64,000 bases of DNA from Alistipes sp. (lineage in GTDB: Bacteria; Bacteroidota; Bacteroidia; Bacteroidales; Rikenellaceae). The notes under the pieces are model-generated. The model ran no database searches. It was not told the DNA's origin and saw nothing but the letters and a program-made list of their open reading frames with translations. Of this stretch, positions 26,559 to 34,761 are shown in pieces (position 1 is the first letter of the stretch; every line of letters begins with the position of its first letter). Both the position numbers and the translations under genes were made by a program. The DNA lies in assembly GCA_017560425.1 (NCBI GenBank), contig JAFZEX010000026.1:1-64000 (forward strand), in the 5' to 3' direction.

Positions 26559-26580
26559 GCGGAGAGGGAGGAATTCGAAC
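26559..26580 (-). repeat. Longest inverted copy of the tRNA-Ser 3' end
   Basis: Matches 21 of 22 nt of tRNA-Ser positions 25809-25830 (T loop to the base after the discriminator) on the opposite strand, directly after unit 2. Confidence 0.78.
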
Positions 26581-26748
26581 TTGTGTGGCGGTTGATAGGG
26601 TCTACTACAACGCAGTGCTTAATACTCTATACAAATAACGCCAATGTTACCACCTAAGTGAGATAGACATAGTCTACGAAATCCATAAAAAATATCGTTA
26701 AGAGAGTGATGGGGGGGTATTAGTTTTAGCAAAGTTTTGGTTAGAGTG

Positions 26749-26756
26749 TAAATTTG
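26749..26756 (+). promoter_or_regulatory. -7 box upstream of the first tandem YD-repeat gene
   Basis: TAAATTTG, identical to the box before the paralogue at 28049. The leader to the chosen ATG is about 135 nt. Confidence 0.5.
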
Positions 26757-26896
26757 CTATACGCCGAAAGCTCGACGACGTGGTTGGTGGGCTCGTCACA
26801 ATAACCGCTCAGATGTTGCTTTTTACGAAATTAATTGTTACATTTGTTGTGCGATACTTGTGTTGCGAATATCCTAACCAAAATAACCAATATTGT

Positions 26897-27952
26897 ATGA
26901 AAAAGCTAATCATATTACTTGCAGCAATGGTTGTTGTGGGTGCCTATGCGCAGAAGCCTGCCGAAGCTCCAGAGAGAAAGATTTGGGATAGCAACAAGCC
27001 GCTATATGGCGATGTGCAGAGCCTAACGGAGGTATACAGAGAATATGACTTTGACGCTGCTTGCTTTAACGTATGTAGCGTGGGTAGCTACAAGTTCAAC
27101 GAAAAGGGCGATGTTATCGAGAAGCCCGTGCTCAGCGACAATGATATGGGCGTGGTAGCACGCAGATATAAGTATGACGCTGACAGAAATGTGGTGGAGG
27201 TGGTTGGCTCTCTTGTCGATGGCGAGATATATACTAAGTATATATACAAATATAATTCGCAAGGCAAGGTTGCTGAGGAGATATTCTACCACGGCTCAGA
27301 TTTGGTGAACTACGCCTCGAAGAGGGTTCATCTTTTTAACTCGGAGGGTCTGTCGCTTGGCGCTGTCCACTACGATAGCGACGACACTGTTATAAGCAAG
27401 TATGACTTTGTATACGACGACGACGGAAACCGTGTTGAGGAGCACTACGAGAACTCAATATATGTGTTCGAGTACGACAACAATGGCAATATGATCGAGC
27501 AGTATGAGTTCGAAAATGGTGCGTTGGTGACCGAAGCTCAATTTATCTATGATGATCAGAATAGACTTATCGATGAGACTTGGATGAATGGTAATGGCAT
27601 CTTCGAGCATGTTACAAAGAGGTATAACAGTCAGGGCTTGCCTGTTGAGGCATCTGTGTATGGCGAGGGCAACGCCTGGCTGGGTACAACAACCATCAAC
27701 TATGATAGCGATGGAAAGGTTATCGAGCGCATAGATAAGGTGCATAACCAGAATGATGTCTGCCAAACATTCAAGTACGACAGCAACGGAAACCTCGTTG
27801 AGCATGTTATCGATTGCCAGGAGTACGTGGAGGTTATTGCCCATACCTACGACTCGCATAACAACCTAATACTAACGGAGGTATTCGATATCTATGGCGA
27901 GAACGTAATTCCCGTTTCGAAAACATCGTATGAGATAGTCTACCGCAAGTAG
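26897..27952 (+). CDS. Secreted YD-repeat protein 1
   Basis: 351 residues. A cleavable signal peptide (MKKLIILLAAMVVVGAYAQ) without lipobox Cys leads to KPAEAPERK, the LYGDV segment, and about eleven YD-type repeats of roughly 20-25 residues (for example FVYDDDGNRVEEHYENS, FKYDSNGNLVEHVI), ending YEIVYRK. The open frame extends 39 codons upstream, but the ATG with the signal peptide is preferred and has A-rich sequence before it. Its neighbour at 28105 is a clear tandem paralogue with the same signal region and terminator. Likely periplasmic or secreted; binding or structural role only inferred. Confidence 0.82.
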   Translation: MKKLIILLAAMVVVGAYAQKPAEAPERKIWDSNKPLYGDVQSLTEVYREYDFDAACFNVCSVGSYKFNEKGDVIEKPVLSDNDMGVVARRYKYDADRNVVEVVGSLVDGEIYTKYIYKYNSQGKVAEEIFYHGSDLVNYASKRVHLFNSEGLSLGAVHYDSDDTVISKYDFVYDDDGNRVEEHYENSIYVFEYDNNGNMIEQYEFENGALVTEAQFIYDDQNRLIDETWMNGNGIFEHVTKRYNSQGLPVEASVYGEGNAWLGTTTINYDSDGKVIERIDKVHNQNDVCQTFKYDSNGNLVEHVIDCQEYVEVIAHTYDSHNNLILTEVFDIYGENVIPVSKTSYEIVYRK

Positions 27953-27959
27953 CCAAGTG

Positions 27960-27991
27960 GAGCGACCCGAGCGAGGGTCGCTCTTTTTTTT
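27960..27991 (+). terminator. Terminator of YD-repeat gene 1
   Basis: GAGCGACCC, 6-nt loop GAGCGA, GGGTCGCTC, then eight T. The same hairpin, base for base, ends the next gene. Confidence 0.92.
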
Positions 27992-28024
27992 GTGGTTAGA
28001 GGCATCCAAAACATGCAATATTTT

Positions 28025-28056
28025 GTTGCATATTGCCAAAAATGTTTCTAAATTTG
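28025..28056 (+). promoter_or_regulatory. Promoter of YD-repeat gene 2
   Basis: GTTG (28025-28028), 20-nt spacer, TAAATTTG (28049-28056). Leader about 42 nt. Confidence 0.65.
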
Positions 28057-28104
28057 TATGGCGATACTCATCGTTGCGAGAAATAACCTAAAACACAAAA
28101 TACT

Positions 28105-29184
28105 ATGAAGAAGTTTGTTCTGCTGTTTGCTGCGTTGATTGCAGTGAGCGCCTATGCACAAAAGGCTGCCGAAGCTCCAGAGAGAAAGAATTGGGAAAAG
28201 GGTGATGTCTATGGCGATGTTAAGAGTATAACATTCGAAAAATATGAGTATCAAATCCCTTTGGGTGGGTATGGCTTGGTCGATAGAGAGGTGTACAAGT
28301 TTAACAAGAGTGGAGATGTTGTTGAGCACATCTTTGCTGAGGACGAAGATGGTATTACAAAGCATAAGTATGTCTACAACAAGAATCGAAAAGTTGTAGA
28401 GAGTGTTGCGTATGACATTAAGGGTAAGATTGTTCTAAAGGTTACATACACCTACAACGAGCACGGAAAGATTGCCGAGGAGACCCTCTATGATGACTAC
28501 GATCTAAAGAATTACATCTATAAACTCGTGCGTAGCTACGATGACAATGGCTTGTTGCTTGGTGGCACCTACTACAACAACGCTGGCGATGTTTTGGAGA
28601 AGTATAGTTTCGTTTATGATGATAATGGTAATAGGATCAAGGAGTTGTATGAGGATCGCACAAGCGTGTTCGAATATGATGATAAGGGCAATAGGACAAC
28701 GCAAGCCATATATGCCATCGACGGAAAATTGGTAGAATATCTCCAAATTAACTATACTGATAATGGCGACCCTATTGAAGATCTATTGTACGACGGCGAG
28801 GGTAATCTTTGCGAGCGTATTGTAAGAAAGTATAACGATGCGGGCTTACAAACCGAGGGAATGTTATATGACGCCGATGGCAATGTTTTAGAGGAAATTA
28901 GTACAGAATACGACGAGAATGGAAATCTGATTGATATGCTCGTCAGTAGGTCGGCAGGGGCATACCAGGAGCACCGACTATTCACGTACGATGAAAAGGG
29001 AAGAGAGGTTGAGTGCAAAGCGACATTTAGCGGTAATGGTAGTTCTGGTTACAAGTTTGAGAATAAGTATATTAGCTTCTACGACTCGCACGATAATCTA
29101 ACGTTGATAGATATCTACGAAATATTGTCAGGTGATGAGTATCTTACTCTAAAAGAGGTTCGCGAGATAAAGTATCGCAAATAG
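28105..29184 (+). CDS. Secreted YD-repeat protein 2
   Basis: 359 residues, tandem paralogue of the preceding gene: signal peptide MKKFVLLFAALIAVSAYAQ, then KAAEAPERK, VYGDV, eleven YD-type repeats (FVYDDNGNRIKELYED, TEYDENGNLIDMLVS) and the closing REIKYRK. The repeat count and spacing match protein 1, while the sequences have diverged, so the duplication is not recent. It has its own promoter and an identical terminator. No toxin or enzyme domain is present. Confidence 0.82.
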   Translation: MKKFVLLFAALIAVSAYAQKAAEAPERKNWEKGDVYGDVKSITFEKYEYQIPLGGYGLVDREVYKFNKSGDVVEHIFAEDEDGITKHKYVYNKNRKVVESVAYDIKGKIVLKVTYTYNEHGKIAEETLYDDYDLKNYIYKLVRSYDDNGLLLGGTYYNNAGDVLEKYSFVYDDNGNRIKELYEDRTSVFEYDDKGNRTTQAIYAIDGKLVEYLQINYTDNGDPIEDLLYDGEGNLCERIVRKYNDAGLQTEGMLYDADGNVLEEISTEYDENGNLIDMLVSRSAGAYQEHRLFTYDEKGREVECKATFSGNGSSGYKFENKYISFYDSHDNLTLIDIYEILSGDEYLTLKEVREIKYRK

Positions 29185-29191
29185 CCATGTG

Positions 29192-29221
29192 GAGCGACCC
29201 GAGCGAGGGTCGCTCTTTTTG
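29192..29221 (+). terminator. Terminator of YD-repeat gene 2
   Basis: Same 9-bp hairpin and loop as at 27960, followed by TTTTTGTTT. Confidence 0.9.
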
Positions 29222-29308
29222 TTTGTCGTGGTGTCATAATCTCTGCCTTGGGTGGTGAGTGTATTATAAATTTAGCAACTTTTTTGAACAACGTGATGAA
29301 ATTTTTAT

Positions 29309-29316
29309 TACATTTG
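29309..29316 (+). promoter_or_regulatory. -7 box of the AraC-type regulator gene
   Basis: TACATTTG; a TTTG lies 22 nt upstream (29283-29286), slightly wider than the usual 19-21 nt spacer. Leader about 47 nt. Confidence 0.55.
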
Positions 29317-29368
29317 CCATTCGTGAGTGATATGGTGTGTCGCTCTAAATCTTTTGCAAACAGAGAGT

Positions 29369-30562
29369 ATGGATTTTTTGTATTGGGTAGCTGCAATTAG
29401 CGCTATTGTCATCGGCATATTTTTGCTATCAATAAAGTATGATGGGCATCTCGACCAGGGCTCGTATCGCTCTATTCGTCTGCTCCTGGCACTCGGAACA
29501 TTCCTCGATGCTGCCATCTGCCTAATATCGGGTCATTGTGCCATGTTGGGCTTCGATCCCGTGGTGCTCAACCAGCACCTTATTCCCGTTGTCTTCAACG
29601 TTCAGCTGGCGATTATGGCATATGCCATGATGGGGTTGTTGCACCTCCGCCATATCGACAAGTATACCCCTTGGGTTTACAACATCTCGGCTGCAATTGC
29701 TGCTGTGACTATGTTCCTAAGCTACTACATCTGGGCTGGTGGCGAGTTTAGCTGGGCTATCTATCTCGACTTTATTGCTAACTGCCGCTTTATACATTGG
29801 TTTAGAGCGGGTTACGTGGTGTATTTGATATTGGCACTTGTTCGCACATGTGTCTATCTTGTTCGTGCCTCGCACCGCTATATTCACATCGTCGAGAACT
29901 ACTTCTCGGAGGAGAAGGTTATCTCGGGTCGCCGCCTTTCGGCCTCGGTATATGTCTTTGTGGCATACTTCCTATGGTCGGTGCTGTCGTTTATTGTGCA
30001 TGATTCCCTTGCAAATCAGCTTGTTGAGCTCGGTATCACATCGTGCCTGATGGCCTTTGCAATTATGATGATCAACCTTCACAACACCTATTTCAAGGTG
30101 TATCCTCCGCACAACCTTGCCGAGATGCTTAAGTCGTTGGAGGAGCGTCAGAGTGGCGTTGTGGCAGAGCCGGAGATACCGCAACCTGCCGAGAGCCGAG
30201 TAGAGGCGGCACGCACAATACTTCGTGGTAGCATCGAGGATATCATCACCGAGTGGTCGCAGCGTGAGGATAAGCCCTACGTTAAGGAGTCGATAACGCT
30301 GCTCGATGTTGCCGAGGATACGAAGCTAAGCCCACGCCTCTTGAGCGAGTTCTTGAACAAATACTACAACGTAAATTTCTGTACGTGGATCAACACCCTG
30401 CGCATCGAGGAGGTAAAACGCCTGCTTGTTGAGCGTCCCAATCTGTCGCTTGCCGAGATTTCTGACATGGTGGGCTTCTCTGATCCTGCAAGTTTGAGTA
30501 AAATTTTCAAAAAATTATCTGACGAATCGCCATCATCTTACAAAAAGCGTCTACTCGCATAA
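29369..30562 (+). CDS. Membrane-bound AraC-family transcriptional regulator
   Basis: 397 residues. About seven hydrophobic segments fill the first 230 residues (beginning MDFLYWVAAISAIVIGIFLL), then a cytoplasmic linker and a C-terminal AraC/XylS double helix-turn-helix (about 305-397): LDVAEDTKLSPRLLSEFLNK and LSLAEISDMVGFSDPASLSK. This suggests sensing in the membrane coupled to DNA binding. I start at the ATG at 29369, since the 14 upstream codons are not hydrophobic-segment sequence and overlap the leader. It sits directly before the fimbrial operon, separated by a terminator and a promoter, and is the obvious candidate regulator of that operon. Confidence 0.85.
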   Translation: MDFLYWVAAISAIVIGIFLLSIKYDGHLDQGSYRSIRLLLALGTFLDAAICLISGHCAMLGFDPVVLNQHLIPVVFNVQLAIMAYAMMGLLHLRHIDKYTPWVYNISAAIAAVTMFLSYYIWAGGEFSWAIYLDFIANCRFIHWFRAGYVVYLILALVRTCVYLVRASHRYIHIVENYFSEEKVISGRRLSASVYVFVAYFLWSVLSFIVHDSLANQLVELGITSCLMAFAIMMINLHNTYFKVYPPHNLAEMLKSLEERQSGVVAEPEIPQPAESRVEAARTILRGSIEDIITEWSQREDKPYVKESITLLDVAEDTKLSPRLLSEFLNKYYNVNFCTWINTLRIEEVKRLLVERPNLSLAEISDMVGFSDPASLSKIFKKLSDESPSSYKKRLLA

Positions 30563-30639
30563 CGCATTGATAATCAACATTGGTTTGTAAATATTTGCAA
30601 ATTATTGCAGAAATAAACAACCATTTTTCAAATAATTTT

Positions 30640-30684
30640 AACCACTTGATAATTCTTGCCGTGAATTGTCAAGTGGTTTTTTTT
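30640..30684 (+). terminator. Terminator after the AraC-type gene
   Basis: 16-bp stem (30640-30655 with 30663-30678, one G-T pair), 7-nt loop, then eight T. It isolates the fimbrial operon from regulator read-through. Confidence 0.9.
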
Positions 30685-30693
30685 GTGTCTATA

Positions 30694-30701
30694 TACCTTT
30701 G
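30694..30701 (+). promoter_or_regulatory. -7 box of the fimbrial operon promoter
   Basis: TACCTTTG just past the regulator's terminator. No TTTG -33 element at the right distance, which fits a promoter that needs an activator. Leader of about 113 nt. No inverted repeats that would mark an invertible promoter were found. Confidence 0.6.
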
Positions 30702-30819
30702 CTTTCAGAAATGGGCAACAAAGCAACAGAGCCTTTGGGAGAGGGTTTTCGGTTGTGGGCTCAGTTTCGCAAAACGAGTGAAGTAAATTACATTTTTAAT
30801 TACCTAAATTTTACTGAGT

Positions 30820-31395
30820 ATGAAGCGAATGTTGTTTATACTCTTTGTGGCGGTAGTAGGCTTTGTCGGCAGGGCTGATGCTCAGCAGGTGGCGCTCAAG
30901 ACAAATGCCCTCTATTGGGCTACTACAACTCCTAACCTCGGCCTTGAGGTGGCTCTCGGCAAGCGCACCTCGATTGACCTCTCGGCGGGCTATAACCCAT
31001 TTACGCTTAACCGAGAGCTTAATCTGAAGGTTAAGCATTGGTCTGTGATGCCCGAGTTTCGCTATTGGTTCTGCGAGAGCCTTCAGGGTCACTACCTTGG
31101 CGTGCACACGGGATATGCATTCTATAATGTGGGTGGTGTTCGTATCCCCTTCCAGGGTGCTGAGAGCAAGCTAAACCGCTATCAGGGCTGGGCTACGGGC
31201 CTCGGCGTTGCCTATGGTCACACATGGATCCTTGGCGAGCGCCTCAACCTCGAGCTTAGCATCGGCTTGGGCTATGCCTACACTAACTTTGATGTCTACG
31301 AGTGCAAGAACTGTGGCAAGTATAAGGGTCCTGGCGAGAAGCACTATGTAGGCCCAACCAAGCTGGCAGTAAACCTTATTTACCTAATCAAGTAA
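30820..31395 (+). CDS. DUF3575 outer-membrane-like protein of the fimbrial operon
   Basis: 191 residues with a signal peptide (to DAQQ, about residue 22) and a beta-barrel-like domain starting VALKTNALYWATTTPNLGLE, the DUF3575 signature. DUF3575 genes often head FimA/Mfa-type operons in Bacteroidales; the role is thought to be in the outer membrane during assembly, but is not established. It has a CKNCGK pair near residue 165. First gene of the operon; the stop is followed by the next gene within a dozen bases. Confidence 0.85.
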   Translation: MKRMLFILFVAVVGFVGRADAQQVALKTNALYWATTTPNLGLEVALGKRTSIDLSAGYNPFTLNRELNLKVKHWSVMPEFRYWFCESLQGHYLGVHTGYAFYNVGGVRIPFQGAESKLNRYQGWATGLGVAYGHTWILGERLNLELSIGLGYAYTNFDVYECKNCGKYKGPGEKHYVGPTKLAVNLIYLIK

Positions 31396-31408
31396 CATGA
31401 CCACAGCT

Positions 31409-32674
31409 ATGAAGAGATATATCGTAATACTTTGTGCGCTTGTCCCCTTTGTTGCTTCGGCGCAGGTGACATACGATGCTAAGCGTGTTGTCTACAACAA
31501 GCAGCGTGTTGAGGTGAGCTTCGACGTTGTGTCGGGCGAGGAGACCCTCAAAAACAATACTAAGATGGTGCTTACGCCCTTCTTGCACAATGGTGCCGAC
31601 ACCTTGTGGCTCGACTCGTTCGAGGTCTTTGGCTCGGCTAAGTTTAAGCGTGAGCGTCAGGAGCAGTCGTTGCAGGGTAACAGGGGCTGGACGCTTTCGG
31701 ATAATCAGATTATGCAGGGTGAGGCTATGACCTACACCGCCTCGGCGCCCTACGCAAGTTGGCTCAAGGGTGCTACATTGTCGGTAGACCGCCGTGTTGT
31801 TGGCTGCGGCTGCGACTGCTTCGACGGTGTTGAGGAGCTGGCAAACGACCTTAAGCCATATAACCCTCCTGCGCAGCTATTGGCAGACGTGACACCCTCT
31901 GCGGAGCACTACGAGGTGGTAGATGCCCATCAGCACATCTTGCTCGAGGGCAAGGGGGCTGAGGTGATCTTCCCAATATCTGAGACCAAGCTCTACCTAA
32001 ATCGTTACAACAACGCCAAGACCCTCGAGCAGATTATCGAGGCGATAAAGAGAATTGAGGAGAATGATGCTCAGCAGCTCAGCACCATCGAGATTAAGGG
32101 CTTGGCATCGCCCGAGGGTGGTCTTAAGTTCAACACCGAGCTTGGCGAGGGCCGTGCAAATGCCTTGCAAAAGTATATCCAGGCTCAGATGCCACACCTT
32201 ACTAACGAGCAGTTCCAAATTATAAACGGTGTGGAGAACTGGGAGGGTCTTCGTGAGATGGTTGCTCAGTCGAAGCTCAAGGATAAGAACAAGGTGCTCA
32301 AGATTATCGACACCAAGCGTGGCGAGGCACGCAAGAGAGCCCTTAAGATGCTCAATAATGGCGACACCTATCGCTACATGACAAAACACTTCTACCCCCA
32401 GTTGCGTATGGCGTGCTACATTGCTCTCTACTACGACGAGATGGCAGATGTTGCAGCCGAGGATATCAACCGTGCTAACGAGATGATTCGTCGTGGCGAG
32501 GCTGGCGAGGCGCTCGAGCTGCTTATGAAGCACGACAAAGATAGCCGAGCATGGAACTCTATCGGTGCGTCGATGCTGCTCCTCGAGCGTGTTGAGGAGG
32601 CTATCTTCTGGCTCGAGAAGGCTGTGGAGGCTGGCAGCGAGGAGGCACGTGAGAACTTGAAATATGTGAAATAA
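31409..32674 (+). CDS. DUF3868 protein with TPR-like end, fimbrial operon
   Basis: 421 residues. Signal peptide MKRYIVILCALVPFVASAQ; the N-terminal half (VTYDAKRVVYNKQRVEVSFD onward) matches DUF3868-type proteins that pair with DUF3575 in fimbrial loci. The middle (about 210-290) has an OmpA-like feel (TIEIKGLASPEGGLKFNTEL), and the C-terminus (about 340-420) has a TPR-like helical repeat ending AIFWLEKAVEAGSEEARENL. A peptidoglycan-anchoring or assembly-scaffold role is inference. The frame opens 4 codons earlier (31397), but the signal peptide favours 31409. Confidence 0.78.
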   Translation: MKRYIVILCALVPFVASAQVTYDAKRVVYNKQRVEVSFDVVSGEETLKNNTKMVLTPFLHNGADTLWLDSFEVFGSAKFKRERQEQSLQGNRGWTLSDNQIMQGEAMTYTASAPYASWLKGATLSVDRRVVGCGCDCFDGVEELANDLKPYNPPAQLLADVTPSAEHYEVVDAHQHILLEGKGAEVIFPISETKLYLNRYNNAKTLEQIIEAIKRIEENDAQQLSTIEIKGLASPEGGLKFNTELGEGRANALQKYIQAQMPHLTNEQFQIINGVENWEGLREMVAQSKLKDKNKVLKIIDTKRGEARKRALKMLNNGDTYRYMTKHFYPQLRMACYIALYYDEMADVAAEDINRANEMIRRGEAGEALELLMKHDKDSRAWNSIGASMLLLERVEEAIFWLEKAVEAGSEEARENLKYVK

Positions 32675-32701
32675 CAAGAGTATAATAATTAACCTAAAAA
32701 C

Positions 32702-33781
32702 ATGAAACTTATGAAAAACTTATTTATGTCATTGGCGATGGTGGCTCTCGTAGTGTCATCATGCACAAAGGAGGAGGTTCAGCCAGAGGCTTTGGCACCT
32801 CAGAAGAGCGTTAAGTTCTCGTTGGAGAATGTTATCGCAACACGTGGCGTAGATGCCATGATCCCATCATCAACACGTGTTATGTTGAACGACTGCCAGA
32901 TATTCTTCGTGGGTGGCGATGGCGCACTCTACACAGCTAAGGATATCGACGGTGCAACAGATGCTCAGCAGTACTACACAGCGGCTCCTACCGGCACTCT
33001 TTCATTCCACTTCTTGCCTGCTGCTGTGCAGAAGGTTGTTGTTGTGGGTAACTACGGCTCAGAGATCGACCCTGCTAACCTCAATGCCATCAAGGCACTT
33101 GCTGCGGAGGCTTCAGAGCAGCAGAACGCAGAGAACTTGTTGGTATATGGCGAGGCAACACTCGTAGCATCTAGCGACGATGGTCACGGCAACACATACC
33201 TCGCTGAGGTGTCGGTTAAGCCTTTGGTGGCACGTGTCGAGGTGGGTGGCTTCATCTGCAACTTCTCTGATCCAGCGCTATACGACCAGGTAGACATCAC
33301 TATGATGGCGTTGAACAACTACTATGGCGAGGCAACAATCGGTGGTGGTCGCTCGAACTACTCATCAACAGCCATCACAACATCGTCGGTATATCCATTC
33401 TTCAACAGCACAACAGCGCCAGCCTACACAAAAGATGTGATTAGTGGCGTGTCGCTAACCCCTGCATCGCCTGTTGTTGATTTTGCGGCGGATAGCTACC
33501 TTGTTTACCACACCTTTGCAGGCGATATTCCTCAGCTTGTTGTTCGCATCACAGGCACTAAGGATGGTGTTGAGGCTCCTCTCTACCTTGCAACAACTGC
33601 CTTCTACGATGGTAGCACCAAGATCGAGAGCTTCGAGGCAGGTAAGGTATACCGCATGAAGTTCAATGGCGAGAACCGCTTTGCCTTCGACGACGAGGAT
33701 CTCAACCAGCCCGAGAAGTGCGTAGAGGTGACTTTGGAGGCTGCCGAGTGGGTTATTGTGAACGTAACTCCTGAGTTCTAA
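32702..33781 (+). CDS. Major fimbrillin (FimA/Mfa1-type) lipoprotein
   Basis: 359 residues. Lipobox Cys at 21, a short propeptide, then VIATRGVDAM with the predicted Arg-specific cleavage R48-G49 as in Porphyromonas fimbrillins, where removal of the propeptide frees a groove for strand exchange. The remainder is two beta-sandwich-like domains with a closing strand (VEVTLEAAEWVIVNVTPEF) that could serve as the donor. Smallest fimbrillin here, and followed by a GC-rich stem-loop, both fitting the main shaft subunit. Expected to be lipidated, exported and polymerised on the cell surface. Confidence 0.8.
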   Translation: MKLMKNLFMSLAMVALVVSSCTKEEVQPEALAPQKSVKFSLENVIATRGVDAMIPSSTRVMLNDCQIFFVGGDGALYTAKDIDGATDAQQYYTAAPTGTLSFHFLPAAVQKVVVVGNYGSEIDPANLNAIKALAAEASEQQNAENLLVYGEATLVASSDDGHGNTYLAEVSVKPLVARVEVGGFICNFSDPALYDQVDITMMALNNYYGEATIGGGRSNYSSTAITTSSVYPFFNSTTAPAYTKDVISGVSLTPASPVVDFAADSYLVYHTFAGDIPQLVVRITGTKDGVEAPLYLATTAFYDGSTKIESFEAGKVYRMKFNGENRFAFDDEDLNQPEKCVEVTLEAAEWVIVNVTPEF

Positions 33782-33793
33782 ACCCGTATAACC

Positions 33794-33825
33794 AAAGGGG
33801 GCGAGGATGCCCTGCGCCCCCTTTT
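33794..33825 (+). terminator. Stem-loop between major fimbrillin and anchor genes
   Basis: 10-bp stem AAAGGGGGCG/CGCCCCCTTT, 11-nt loop, then only four T before A residues. Possibly a leaky terminator or mRNA-processing barrier that gives more shaft subunit than downstream products. Confidence 0.6.
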
Positions 33826-33864
33826 AAAACTTATTACAAATTGCGACATCAAAACCATAGAACA

Positions 33865-34740
33865 ATGAAGTTTAACATCTACATACTTAGCTTGGCTATG
33901 CTATCTATGGCACTTCTCTCCTGTATCCGTGAGGATTTAAGCGAGTGCTTTAGCACCAACAAGCTTCAGCTCGTATATACGGGCGACGACAAGAGTACCG
34001 ACATCTTCCAGCAGAAGATAGGTGGCGTTGAGCTCTTTATTTTCGATGCCGCAGTAGAGTGTGTTTACAACCATGTCTTGACCGTGGAGGAGCTATCGCA
34101 GCAGGAGGTGACACTCCCACGCTTGGCAGTAGGTGAGTATCGCATTATCGGCGTTGCCAACGGCTCGAATAGCGACATTGTGGCAACTGCAGGCAAAGAT
34201 TATCAGGCAATGTATTTTGCCGATAAGAGTTACACTTCGGGTGCAACTACTTTAACCAACGACCCGCTCTATTGGGCATCATTAGACCTCGTGGTTACGT
34301 CGGACGACAGAACCGAGGTTGTCGAATTTGCAAGCTCGCACTACGACGTATATGTCGAGGTGGTGGGTGTAGACCCCTCGAGCGACATTCGTGTCGAGAT
34401 GTCGGGCCTTATGCCTTGCACATCGCTCGACACAAACGAGGCATTTGGCGATGCTGTGACATACTACCCCGAGGTGGTGAGCGTTGCGGCAGAGAGCAAG
34501 AAGACCTCGACATTTAACATCATGCGCCACACCGACCACACAGCGGTAGATGTTAAGCTTACAACAGCAAGTGGCGCAGAGTTGGCCAAGGTAAACCTCG
34601 CCGACTTCCTTACACAAAATCCGAGCATCGACTGCTCGAAGAATGAGGTGACAATCCCTATATCATTCTCCTTCACGCTCTCCGACTTCGAGGTGAGCCT
34701 GCCTGAGTGGTATATACAAGATACAAAACCAGAGTTTTAA
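33865..34740 (+). CDS. FimB/Mfa2-family fimbrial anchor lipoprotein
   Basis: 291 residues. The signal and mature start MLSMALLSCIREDLSEC is the classic FimB/Mfa2 start; lipid Cys at 20. Two beta-sandwich domains follow, ending FEVSLPEWYIQDTKPEF. Anchors of this family stay lipidated, terminate polymerisation and hold the fimbria at the outer membrane. Consistent with that, it lacks the Thr-Arg processing site seen in its four neighbours. The open frame begins 8 codons earlier without an ATG; I used the ATG at 33865. Confidence 0.88.
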   Translation: MKFNIYILSLAMLSMALLSCIREDLSECFSTNKLQLVYTGDDKSTDIFQQKIGGVELFIFDAAVECVYNHVLTVEELSQQEVTLPRLAVGEYRIIGVANGSNSDIVATAGKDYQAMYFADKSYTSGATTLTNDPLYWASLDLVVTSDDRTEVVEFASSHYDVYVEVVGVDPSSDIRVEMSGLMPCTSLDTNEAFGDAVTYYPEVVSVAAESKKTSTFNIMRHTDHTAVDVKLTTASGAELAKVNLADFLTQNPSIDCSKNEVTIPISFSFTLSDFEVSLPEWYIQDTKPEF

Positions 34741-34761
34741 CCCATAAACGCTTTTGCAACA

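Noticed and set aside
26044..26580. CRISPR array
   Set aside because: Only two long repeats (about 243 nt) with 21 nt between them and no short-repeat/spacer rhythm or cas genes.
25745..26580. Integrated genomic island at tRNA-Ser
   Set aside because: tRNA tail copies are inverted, only 1 kb apart and no integrase, excisionase or phage gene lies nearby; kept as a repeat observation only.
26897..29184. RHS/YD polymorphic toxins
   Set aside because: Repeats are YD-like but proteins are about 350 residues, lack the core and toxin tip, and have no immunity gene.
30640..30820. Invertible (phase-variable) fimbrial promoter
   Set aside because: I looked for inverted repeats flanking the TACCTTTG box; the only pair upstream is the regulator's terminator, and no recombinase gene is nearby.
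31997..32677. Minus-strand frame of 226 codons inside the DUF3868 gene
   Set aside because: Antisense shadow of a gene with clear signal peptide and operon placement.
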